Of a DNA stretch of 8,479 nucleotides, positions 1 through 6,129 are shown in pieces. The translations under genes and the position numbers were made by a program. The first letter of the stretch is position 1; each line of letters begins with the position of its first letter. Under the pieces are notes generated by a model that did no database searches, was not told the origin of the DNA, and saw only the letters and a program-made list of their open reading frames with translations. Source of the stretch: Alphaproteobacteria bacterium (GTDB taxonomy: Bacteria; Pseudomonadota; Alphaproteobacteria; RF32; UBA3637); assembly GCA_017632555.1 (NCBI GenBank), contig JAGBRF010000155.1:1-8479 (forward strand). Reading direction: 5' to 3'.

Positions 1-546
1 AATGAAGAAATCAACAATATGATTGAAGCTTTGGGTTGCGGTACGCGTGATAAGTATAAAGAAGAAGATTTGCGTTACGACAAAATCATTATTATGACTG
101 ATGCCGATGTGGACGGTGCGCATATTGCTTCGTTGATGATGACGTTCTTCTATTTGGAAATGCCACAACTGATTGCAAACGGGCATGTATTTTTGGCTAT
201 GCCACCTTTGTTCCGTTTGACGCAGGGCGATAAGTCCGTTTATGCTATGGACGATGAAGAAAAAGAACGATTGCTGGCAACGACTTTCAAAAATTCCAAA
301 AATGTGGAAATCAGCCGATTCAAAGGGTTGGGTGAAATGCCTCCTTATCAATTAAAGGAAACGACAATGAATCCGGCAACGCGGACGTTGCTTCGCGTGG
401 ATATTCCCGATTCTAAAAAGGAAATGGAACAAGAAGAAGCTATTTATACGGCGGATATCGTTCGTCAGTTGATGGGAAATAACCCCGAATTGCGCTTTAA
501 GTACATTCAAGAACACGCAAAGTTCGTTGAAAATTTGGATATTTAA
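1..546 (+). CDS. parE: DNA topoisomerase IV subunit B (ParE), C-terminal part
   Basis: The reading frame is open from base 1, so this is the last 181 codons of a gene whose start lies upstream of the window. ParE is the ATPase subunit of topoisomerase IV, which decatenates daughter chromosomes together with ParC. The visible part holds the second half of the TOPRIM domain, with the metal-binding motif TDADVDGAHI at about bases 97-126, and then the conserved C-terminal region with FKGLGEMPPYQLKETTMNP (about bases 319-375) and a final RFKYIQEHAKFVENLDI. The Lys in QLKETTM (GyrB usually has Trp at this place) and the absence of a GyrB-type insert favour ParE over GyrB. The EGDSA motif of TOPRIM would be upstream. 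The stop codon TAA shares the bases TTAA with the stop of the convergent regulator gene. The ParE/GyrB choice is the only real uncertainty. Confidence 0.93.
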   Translation, partial: NEEINNMIEALGCGTRDKYKEEDLRYDKIIIMTDADVDGAHIASLMMTFFYLEMPQLIANGHVFLAMPPLFRLTQGDKSVYAMDDEEKERLLATTFKNSKNVEISRFKGLGEMPPYQLKETTMNPATRTLLRVDIPDSKKEMEQEEAIYTADIVRQLMGNNPELRFKYIQEHAKFVENLDI

Positions 547-1139
547 TCTTCTAAATTCAACTGATAACCGCCATCACGGGTTAAAATTAAATCTTCCGCA
601 GCATTCATTTTTTGGCGCAATTTGTAAATATGCGTTTCCAATGTGTGCGTTTCTACGCCTTCTTTATAACCGAAAATTTGTTTCAATAATTCTTCTTTGG
701 GGACAATTCGGTCCTTGTTTTCCCATAAATATTCAATCAATTCGGCTTCTTTTTGCGTTAAAGCCGTTCCGTTTAATGTGTTTGTGTTTCCGTCAAAGTT
801 ATAATGATTTGTTCTGAAAGATATAAACAAACCCTTTTGAATGCGTTTCCACAATAAATCCACTTTGGCGAATAAAACGCTGCTGGACAACGGTTTGCGC
901 AAGAAAGCAACGTCTTCTTCGATGTCATTTTCATCACTGATAAATAAAATCGTTATGGGCAAATCCAATGCGATCGTTTCTTTCAATAAATCTTTATTTT
1001 GGTCGATGATGGCCATTTTGGCATTGATTAAAGATTTCAAAAAAGTTTCTCTTTGGGTCGTTGTTTTGGGATTAAACTCGGCCAAAATTTCGCCGTAAGT
1101 GGACGCCAAAGCAGGTGTTTCAGAAAAAATCAACATCAT
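543..1139 (-). CDS. OmpR/PhoB-type winged-helix response regulator with degenerate receiver
   Basis: This 198-residue protein has a recognisable OmpR-type winged-helix DNA-binding domain at residues 105-196: LTQKEAELIEYLWEN, then HTLETHIYKLRQKM (recognition helix) and TRDGGYQL (wing). The N-terminal ~100 residues look like a shrunken receiver. An Asp after a hydrophobic strand (AIID, D46) sits where the phosphoacceptor is expected, a Ser follows the next strand (S68), and a Lys-Pro pair (K82-P83) fits the conserved Lys. However, the acidic pair after the first strand is replaced by MLIFSETP, and the D46-K82 distance (36) is well below the roughly 50 of normal receivers. Metal-dependent phosphorylation is therefore doubtful. 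The start is ATG-ATG with AAAGGG (bases 1148-1153, read on the minus strand) eight bases upstream. No sensor kinase is nearby. It is divergent from the kdtA operon, so regulation of that operon or of itself is possible but unproven. Confidence 0.85.
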   Translation of the reverse strand: MMLIFSETPALASTYGEILAEFNPKTTTQRETFLKSLINAKMAIIDQNKDLLKETIALDLPITILFISDENDIEEDVAFLRKPLSSSVLFAKVDLLWKRIQKGLFISFRTNHYNFDGNTNTLNGTALTQKEAELIEYLWENKDRIVPKEELLKQIFGYKEGVETHTLETHIYKLRQKMNAAEDLILTRDGGYQLNLED

Positions 1140-1158
1140 TTTAAATACCCTTTACGAT

Positions 1159-1166
1159 AAGTACTT
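1159..1166. promoter_or_regulatory. possible operator: 8-bp palindrome at the -35 element
   Basis: AAGTACTT is a perfect 8-bp palindrome whose last two bases are the first two of the predicted -35 hexamer of the kdtA promoter. Its position between two divergent genes, one encoding a DNA-binding regulator, would suit an operator. An 8-bp palindrome also arises often by chance in AT-rich DNA, so this is only a candidate. Confidence 0.2.
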
Positions 1167-1193
1167 GCAATTTTATTTTTTAGTTTGTATGAT
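1165..1193 (+). promoter_or_regulatory. sigma70-type promoter for kdtA-lpxK-lpxL
   Basis: A -35 element TTGCAA (1165-1170, 4 of 6 consensus bases) and a -10 element TATGAT (1188-1193, 5 of 6) are separated by 17 bases. Transcription would start near base 1200, leaving an AT-rich leader of about 33 bases before the kdtA start codon, with the ribosome-binding sequence AAAGG at 1223-1227. It lies in the 94-bp region between the divergent regulator gene and kdtA. I found no equally good promoter on the minus strand. Confidence 0.6.
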
Positions 1194-1233
1194 ATTTTCT
1201 TAAAAAGCAAGTTTTTTTATGTAAAGGTTCAAA

Positions 1234-2502
1234 ATGATTTTATCAATATACCGTTTTATTTCTTATTTAGCATACCCTTTTGTGCGGGTTTTGTTGTTCG
1301 TTCGCAAGAAAAAAGGAAAAGAAGATGCCGTTCGCGGTCGTGAACGTATGGGGTACTATACAAAGGAACGTCCCGAAGGTCGTTTGATTTGGTTGCATGG
1401 CGCCAGTGTCGGCGAATGTTTGTCTATGATGCCGTTGGTCAATTATTTGGTGACGTTGGAAAATACGCAAGTGATGGTCACTTCCGGCACGGTAACTTCG
1501 GCAAATTTAATGGAAAAACGTTTGCCAAAGGGGGCTTTTCATCAATATGTTCCGGTTGATTTACCAATGTACACTACTCGTTTTATAAAGCATTTTCATC
1601 CGGATTTGGCTTTCTTTTTCGAATCCGATTTTTGGCCGAATATGTTGATGGACGCACATAAGGCCGGTATTCCGATGATTTTATTAAACGGTCGAATTTC
1701 GGATAAGTCCTTTAAGGCATGGCAGAAGGCATTATTTTTCATTCAACCGTTGCTGAATTTATTTACATTCGGTTTGGGACAAACCCGCGAAGATGCTTAT
1801 CGTATGGAAAAGTTGGGCTTTAAGAAAACGGATTGTGTCGGAAATATCAAATTTGCGGCTATTCCGGCGCCTTACAGTGAAGATGAAGTCAAAAATTTAA
1901 GGGCGCAAATCGGTGCCAGATTTGTTTGGTTGGCGGGTTCTACCCACGATGATGAAGAAATGCAAGCGGCTGAAATTCATCAAAAGTTGGCGGCGAAGTA
2001 TTCCAATTTGTTGACAATTATTGTCCCGCGCCATCCGGAACGTTGCGATGATTTGGAACAAAAAATGAAAGCTTTGGGTTTAAGTGTCCACCGCCGTTCA
2101 CGTAATGAAGATATGAATGCTGATATCTTTTTGGGCGATACAATCGGGGAAATGGGATTGTTTTATCGTTTGTCCGACTTTGTGTTTGTCGGCGGTTCGT
2201 TGGTTGAATTTGGCGGTCAAAATATGTTGGAACCGATGCGTATCGGTGCTTGCACTATAATTGGTCCTTATGCCTTTAATTTCAAAGAAATTGTCCAACG
2301 CGCCAAAGATGCCGGCGCTTTGTTGGTTGTCAAAGACAAAGATGATTTGGCACGAGCTTTGGACGAATTGCAAACATGTCCGGAAGAAGTAAAATCTATG
2401 TGCCAAATCGGGCGGACGTTTGCCAACAGTGAAACGGCTGTTTTACAAAGAGTAATTGACGTTTTAACCCCTTATTTAGAGAGGAAAAATGAAACAGCCT
2501 GA
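1234..2502 (+). CDS. kdtA: 3-deoxy-D-manno-octulosonic acid (Kdo) transferase
   Basis: KdtA (WaaA, family GT30) transfers Kdo from CMP-Kdo to lipid IVA at the cytoplasmic face of the inner membrane, starting the LPS core. The 422-residue length is normal. A hydrophobic N-terminal segment (about residues 4-24) followed by a basic stretch (RKKKGK) fits the usual membrane anchor. Family motifs are clear: WLHGASVGE at 53-61, whose Glu61 corresponds to the catalytic base; ESDFWPN at 130-136; LNGRISDKS at 151-159; AGSTHDDEE at 234-242; PRHPER at 265-270; DTIGEMGLFY at 302-311; and VGGSLVEFGGQNMLEP at 319-334, the CMP-Kdo-binding loop. The ATG is preceded by AAAGG six bases upstream. It is the first gene of the operon and overlaps lpxK by 14 bases, implying translational coupling. 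Whether one or two Kdo residues are added cannot be read from the sequence. Confidence 0.96.
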   Translation: MILSIYRFISYLAYPFVRVLLFVRKKKGKEDAVRGRERMGYYTKERPEGRLIWLHGASVGECLSMMPLVNYLVTLENTQVMVTSGTVTSANLMEKRLPKGAFHQYVPVDLPMYTTRFIKHFHPDLAFFFESDFWPNMLMDAHKAGIPMILLNGRISDKSFKAWQKALFFIQPLLNLFTFGLGQTREDAYRMEKLGFKKTDCVGNIKFAAIPAPYSEDEVKNLRAQIGARFVWLAGSTHDDEEMQAAEIHQKLAAKYSNLLTIIVPRHPERCDDLEQKMKALGLSVHRRSRNEDMNADIFLGDTIGEMGLFYRLSDFVFVGGSLVEFGGQNMLEPMRIGACTIIGPYAFNFKEIVQRAKDAGALLVVKDKDDLARALDELQTCPEEVKSMCQIGRTFANSETAVLQRVIDVLTPYLERKNETA

Positions 2503-3445
2503 TTTTTGGTTTGATCAAAAAAATTGGAAAGCTTCTTTATTGCGGCCTTTCGGGTGGCTGTATGAAAAAATAGTCGCTTTGCGATTGAAGTTGAAAAAAT
2601 CATATCGCAGTAAAGTTCCCGTTATTTGCGTGGGTAATATCAGTGTCGGTGGAACGGGAAAAACACCGATGAGTTTGGCTTTGGCGGACTATTTTACCAA
2701 TAAAGGAAAAAAAGTTTTCTTTCTAAATCACGGATACAAAAGTAAATTGCAAAATGTTTTGATTGATTTGCAAGTTCATAATGCCAAAGATATTTCCGAT
2801 GAAGCGATGATTTTTGCACAAAGATTGCCCACAATTGTTGATCATAACCGTGCGCGTGGCGTTCAAACGGCCGAAAAAAAAGGTGCTGAAATAGTTATTA
2901 TGGACGATGGATTTCAAAATCCCAGTTTGTATAAGCAATTATCCTTTGTTGTTTTTGATGGTCGGTATGGTGTCGGAAACGGGTTGTGTATGCCGGCAGG
3001 ACCTTTACGTGAATCGTTAAAGCAGGGACTTAAAAGAGCCGATGCTGCCGTTATTGTCGGTGAAGATAAAACAAATTTAAGCGAACAAATTCGTTTGCTT
3101 TATCCCCCAATGCCCATTTTATACGGGCATGTTGAACCTATGCAAAAATTGGAAGGAATTAAAGGAATTGCCTTTGCCGGTATCGGTCACCCCGAAAAAT
3201 TTTTTAATATGCTTGAAAAAAACGGCGTTCTTTTAACGGATAAAATTGCTTTTGATGATCATTATTCATACACACGTGAAGACATTGAAGCTTTGATTAA
3301 ACGCGGACAACCGTTGTTGACAACATTAAAAGATGCCGTTAAAATTGATGCTGATTTACGTCAAAAACTGACCGTTGTTGATATTGAATTTATATTGGAT
3401 AATCCGTCCGAATGGGAAACTGTAATTGCAAGGAAAATAAAATAA
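2489..3445 (+). CDS. lpxK: tetraacyldisaccharide 4'-kinase
   Basis: LpxK phosphorylates the 4' position of the tetraacyldisaccharide to give lipid IVA, the acceptor used by KdtA; it acts at the inner membrane. The 318 residues match the family. The P-loop GGTGKT is at 54-59 within VGNISVGGTGKTP, the conserved DDGFQN at 139-144 carries the catalytic Asp, FDDHYSY at 255-261 matches the conserved His motif, and LTTLKDAVK (277-285) is the usual C-terminal signature. An odd detail is NHGYKSK (80-86), where the family typically shows SRGYGG: the conserved Arg is His and the following glycines are Lys-Ser. The start ATG follows GAGAGGA (2479-2485) inside the end of kdtA. The stop TAA shares one base with the lpxL start (TAATG). 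Confidence 0.95.
   Translation: MKQPDFWFDQKNWKASLLRPFGWLYEKIVALRLKLKKSYRSKVPVICVGNISVGGTGKTPMSLALADYFTNKGKKVFFLNHGYKSKLQNVLIDLQVHNAKDISDEAMIFAQRLPTIVDHNRARGVQTAEKKGAEIVIMDDGFQNPSLYKQLSFVVFDGRYGVGNGLCMPAGPLRESLKQGLKRADAAVIVGEDKTNLSEQIRLLYPPMPILYGHVEPMQKLEGIKGIAFAGIGHPEKFFNMLEKNGVLLTDKIAFDDHYSYTREDIEALIKRGQPLLTTLKDAVKIDADLRQKLTVVDIEFILDNPSEWETVIARKIK
3430..3434 (+). promoter_or_regulatory. ribosome-binding site fixing the lpxL start
   Basis: AAGGA lies 10 bases before the ATG at 3445, inside the end of lpxK. An earlier in-frame ATG at 3412 would add 11 residues (MGNCNCKENKI) that do not resemble the family N-terminus and would overlap lpxK by 34 bases. This site and the TAATG stop-start junction support 3445 as the real start. 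Confidence 0.6.
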
Positions 3446-4362
3446 TGAGTGAATTGCAGGTAAGAGCCGCCAAAAGACAATGGTATGAACGTTTTTTTAA
3501 GGATCCGCTGGTTGGTCTTTTGGCCATTGTTTTATGGAGTGTATTCGGTATTTTACCTTTGGATATGGCATCGTCTTTGGGCGGTTGGATGGGAAAACTT
3601 CTTCCCTGTTTTTTAAGAAAAAAACAAAAGATTGCTTTGTTTAATTTAGCGCGTTGTTTCCCCGAAAAATCAGAAGAAGAACGCAAAAAAATAACACGTG
3701 ATATGTGGGAACATTTCGGCCGTATGGTTGCTGAAATACCCCATGCACGTAAGATGATAAATCGCATTAAAATCGAAGGAATGGAGCTTTTTGATCAAAT
3801 TAAAAATGACGGAAAGGGTGGTTTACTTGCTTCCGGTCATGTCGGAAATTGGGAATTGATAGGTCCGCTTACGCTTTCTTTGGGTATTTTAATGCATCCG
3901 GTTTATCGGGCGGCTAATAATCCGTGGATTGAAAAGTTTGTTTTTTCCAGACGCAGAACTAAAGGCGTTTGTTTGATTCCAAAGGGGACATCCGGTGCAA
4001 AGTTGATGATTGAATTATTGCGCAAAGGTGAACATATCGGTATTCTTTGTGACCAAAAGTTACGTGAAGGGATAGACGTTCCTTTCTTTGGCTATCCTGC
4101 CAAAACAGCGCCGGCGGTGGCAACATTGGCTTTGAAGTTTAATGTGCCTATTTTGCCGTTTCGGGTCGTTCGTGAACAAGGGGCGCATTACACGGCACAC
4201 TTTTATAAACCGTTGGATATACCAAATACAAACGATAAAACGGCCGATACTTATCAATTGATGTTATCCGTCAATCAAATGTTGGAAAGTTGGATACGTG
4301 AACGTCCGGAACAATGGTTGTGGATTCATCATCGTTGGGATAAATCGGAATACCCGCACTGA
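3445..4362 (+). CDS. lpxL: lipid A biosynthesis lauroyl-type acyltransferase (LpxL/HtrB family)
   Basis: This 305-residue protein belongs to the Kdo-dependent late acyltransferases that add a secondary fatty acid from acyl-ACP to lipid A. A hydrophobic N-terminal segment (about 21-38) would anchor it in the inner membrane. The catalytic HX4E motif is HVGNWE at 132-137 within ASGHVGNWELIGP. DQK at 203-205, FFGYPAKTAPAVATLAL at 214-230 and the C-terminal RPEQWLWIHHRW at 287-298 are typical of the family. I chose the ATG at 3445 because it has AAGGA upstream and overlaps the lpxK stop by one base. It closes the kdtA-lpxK-lpxL unit, and the stop is followed by 68 bases to the tRNA. The sequence does not show whether it is LpxL- or LpxM-like or which chain length it uses; LpxL is preferred because it is the only such gene here and sits with lpxK. 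Confidence 0.9.
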   Translation: MSELQVRAAKRQWYERFFKDPLVGLLAIVLWSVFGILPLDMASSLGGWMGKLLPCFLRKKQKIALFNLARCFPEKSEEERKKITRDMWEHFGRMVAEIPHARKMINRIKIEGMELFDQIKNDGKGGLLASGHVGNWELIGPLTLSLGILMHPVYRAANNPWIEKFVFSRRRTKGVCLIPKGTSGAKLMIELLRKGEHIGILCDQKLREGIDVPFFGYPAKTAPAVATLALKFNVPILPFRVVREQGAHYTAHFYKPLDIPNTNDKTADTYQLMLSVNQMLESWIRERPEQWLWIHHRWDKSEYPH

Positions 4363-4382
4363 AAATAAAGCGCAAAAACATC

Positions 4383-4411
4383 TTGACTGAAAAACAAAAA
4401 GATGGTATTTT
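4383..4411 (+). promoter_or_regulatory. promoter for tRNA-Leu and probably rnd-kdsD-lptCA-lptB
   Basis: TTGACT (4383-4388, 5 of 6 consensus) and TATTTT (4406-4411, 4 of 6) are separated by exactly 17 bases. The predicted start near 4418 lies about a dozen bases upstream of the mature tRNA 5' end. No terminator is visible between the tRNA and rnd, so this promoter may drive the whole downstream unit. Confidence 0.6.
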
Positions 4412-4430
4412 CACCTCACTGAATTTAAAA

Positions 4431-4515
4431 GCTCGAATGGCGGAATTGGTAGACGCGCTCGTTTCAGGTGCGAGTGTTGCAAGACATGGAGGTTCGAGTC
4501 CTCTTTCGGGCACCA
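4431..4515 (+). tRNA. tRNA-Leu (anticodon CAG)
   Basis: The 85-nt sequence folds as a class II tRNA. The acceptor stem pairs GCTCGAA with TTCGGGC (one G-T pair), followed by discriminator A and an encoded CCA (4513-4515). The D arm TGGCGGAATTGGTAGACGC is typical of leucine tRNAs. The anticodon stem CTCGT/GCGAG encloses the loop TTCAGGT with anticodon CAG at 4465-4467, reading CUG. The long variable arm forms TGTT-GCAA-GACA, and the T arm GGAGG-TTCGAGT-CCTCT is complete. It has its own promoter just upstream, and the rnd start codon lies only 24 bases beyond the CCA. Confidence 0.97.
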
Positions 4516-4539
4516 TAGACAGCAGAAAGAGAGGATTTT

Positions 4540-5151
4540 ATGGGGAAAATATTCTATTTTAAAGGGGATCTTCCGGATAATATTTCTTTACCGAACACCA
4601 TTGCCGTTGATACGGAAACAATGGGTTTGAATTTGCATCGTGACAGATTGTGTTTGGTTCAAATCGGGGATGGTAAAGGAAATGCTTATCTAACACAAAT
4701 TGTGCGTGGTGTTAAACCGGTCAATTTGAAAAAAGTTTTATCCAATAAAAAGATTTTAAAAATCTTCCATTATGCGCGCTTTGATGTGGCAAAGATTAAA
4801 CAAGATTTGGGCATCGTTTGTGCGCCGGTATATTGCACAAAGATTGCACATAAGTTGGTTCGTCCGTCCGCTTCTTCGCATGGATTAAAGGCTATTTGCA
4901 AAGAATTGTTGAATGTGGATTTGGAAAAAGAACAACAATTATCCGACTGGGGTGTTGATGAATTGTCAGAAGCACAAAAATGCTATGCTGCCAATGATGT
5001 TTTATATTTGCACCAATTAAAAGAAAAATTAGATGTTTTGTTGGAAAGAGAAGGTCGTACTTCAATAGCAAAAGCATGCTATGAATTTTTACCGACACGT
5101 GCCGAATTGGACTTGTTGGGTTTTGATAATCCGGATATTTTTGAACATTAA
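4540..5151 (+). CDS. rnd: ribonuclease D, short form (3'-5' exonuclease domain only)
   Basis: RNase D trims the 3' ends of tRNA precursors and other small RNAs. The DEDDy active site is intact: D24 and E26 in AVDTETMGL, D82 in IFHYARFDVAKIK, and Y149/D153 in CYAANDVLYLHQL. The family signature QQLSDWG is at 132-138. At 203 residues the protein is just the exonuclease domain; the two HRDC RNA-binding domains of the ~375-residue E. coli enzyme are absent, as is common in alphaproteobacteria. GAGAGG ends five bases before the ATG. It begins 24 bases after tRNA-Leu with no terminator between, so it is likely read from a tRNA-mRNA precursor. kdsD follows after 12 bases. Confidence 0.93.
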   Translation: MGKIFYFKGDLPDNISLPNTIAVDTETMGLNLHRDRLCLVQIGDGKGNAYLTQIVRGVKPVNLKKVLSNKKILKIFHYARFDVAKIKQDLGIVCAPVYCTKIAHKLVRPSASSHGLKAICKELLNVDLEKEQQLSDWGVDELSEAQKCYAANDVLYLHQLKEKLDVLLEREGRTSIAKACYEFLPTRAELDLLGFDNPDIFEH

Positions 5152-5163
5152 TCAGAGGCTAAT

Positions 5164-6126
5164 ATGGAAAAAGAAGAAATTATTGCACAGGGTCGCCATG
5201 TCTTGGATATGGAAGCAGATGCGATAAAGAAAGTTTCGGAATATTTGGGCGACAGCTTTGTTGCTGCTGTTTTACAAATGTATAATACAAAAGGTCGCAT
5301 TATCGTCACCGGAATGGGCAAAAGCGGTCATGTTGGCAAAAAGATTGCGGCAACTTTGGCATCTGTCGGAACGCCGGCGTTCTTTGTTCACCCGGCCGAA
5401 GCCAGCCATGGTGATTTGGGTATGTTTACAAGGGATGATACGATTTTGGCGTTGTCTTATTCCGGTGAATCAAAGGAATTGGCCGATGTTATTGCTTATT
5501 CAAGACGCTTTAATTTACCGTTGATTTCAATGGTCGGAAATGCGGAAAGTTCGCTTGCAAAAGCATCCGATATCGTGATTTGTTATCCGCCGTTTAAAGA
5601 AGCTTGTTCTTTCGGTATGGCGCCAACAACATCAACAACCGTCAGTTTGGCAATGGGTGATGCATTGGCTATGACTTTGTTGGAAATGAAAGGTTTTTCA
5701 AAAGAACAATATCGTCTTCGCCACCCTGGTGGAAAATTGGGCGCTTTGTTATTGAAAGTGCGCGATTTGATGGCTGTCGGTGACGCTTTGCCTTTGGTAA
5801 AAGACGACAGTTTGATGTCCGATACATTGGTGGAAATGACACAAAAGAAATTGGGTTGTGTTGGTGTCGTTGATAAAGACGGAAATTTAATCGGAATGGT
5901 AACCGATGGTGACTTGCGCCGTCATATTTGTTCCGATTTGTTGGTTCACAAGACCGTTGATGTTATGACAAAAAATCCGCATACAATTGAAGATGATAAT
6001 ATGTTGGCGGTAGAGGCTGTTCGTATTTTGAACGAAAGACAAATTACAAATATTTTTGTTATAAAAGATAACAAGCCGGTCGGTTTGTTGCACTTGCATC
6101 AATGTTTGGCTGCGGGAGTTGTTTAA
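5164..6126 (+). CDS. kdsD: arabinose-5-phosphate isomerase (KdsD/KpsF family)
   Basis: The enzyme interconverts ribulose-5-phosphate and arabinose-5-phosphate, the first committed precursor of Kdo. The 320 residues hold an SIS sugar-isomerase domain (about 35-170) and two CBS domains (about 204-258 and 267-320). Visible motifs are GMGKSGHVGKK (50-60), FVHPAEASHGDLG (74-86), SYSGES (98-103), APTTSTT (153-159) and RHPGGKLG (186-193). The Lys, Glu and His residues used by this family are all present. AGAGG ends five bases before the ATG. It sits between rnd and the lpt genes, with only three bases to the next start codon, and supplies the Kdo that KdtA, encoded 3 kb upstream, attaches to lipid A. 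The CBS pair suggests ligand control, as in other members. Confidence 0.95.
   Translation: MEKEEIIAQGRHVLDMEADAIKKVSEYLGDSFVAAVLQMYNTKGRIIVTGMGKSGHVGKKIAATLASVGTPAFFVHPAEASHGDLGMFTRDDTILALSYSGESKELADVIAYSRRFNLPLISMVGNAESSLAKASDIVICYPPFKEACSFGMAPTTSTTVSLAMGDALAMTLLEMKGFSKEQYRLRHPGGKLGALLLKVRDLMAVGDALPLVKDDSLMSDTLVEMTQKKLGCVGVVDKDGNLIGMVTDGDLRRHICSDLLVHKTVDVMTKNPHTIEDDNMLAVEAVRILNERQITNIFVIKDNKPVGLLHLHQCLAAGVV
6114..6118 (+). promoter_or_regulatory. ribosome-binding site for the TTG start of the lptC-lptA gene
   Basis: GGGAG lies 11 bases before the TTG at 6130, inside the end of kdsD. The next in-frame ATG (6181) has no purine-rich sequence before it and would leave out the basic residues that normally precede the LptC membrane anchor. 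This supports the TTG start, though the spacing is on the long side. Confidence 0.45.
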
Positions 6127-6129
6127 AAG

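Noticed and set aside
1..546. GyrB instead of ParE
   Set aside because: The QLKETTM motif and the C-terminal ending fit ParE better; with only the last 181 codons a small doubt remains.
841..1098. Plus-strand open frame of 85 codons within the regulator gene
   Set aside because: It lies entirely opposite the regulator, whose winged-helix motifs are clear, and shows no family resemblance or ribosome-binding site.
1141..1155. CtrA-like site TTAA-N7-TTAC upstream of the regulator gene
   Set aside because: One half-site is imperfect and the pattern is expected often by chance in AT-rich DNA; there is no supporting second site.
4379..4404. Inverted repeat CATCTT/AAGATG after lpxL as a terminator
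   Set aside because: The stem is only six weak pairs with a 14-base loop, and it overlaps the well-matched tRNA promoter; I prefer the promoter reading.
4271..4516. Minus-strand open frame beginning MVPERGLEPPCL over the tRNA
   Set aside because: This is the familiar spurious translation of the antisense of a leucine tRNA and overlaps the end of lpxL; it is not a gene.
5258..5524. Plus-strand open frame in another phase inside kdsD
   Set aside because: It overlaps the SIS domain of kdsD, which is fully conserved in its own frame.
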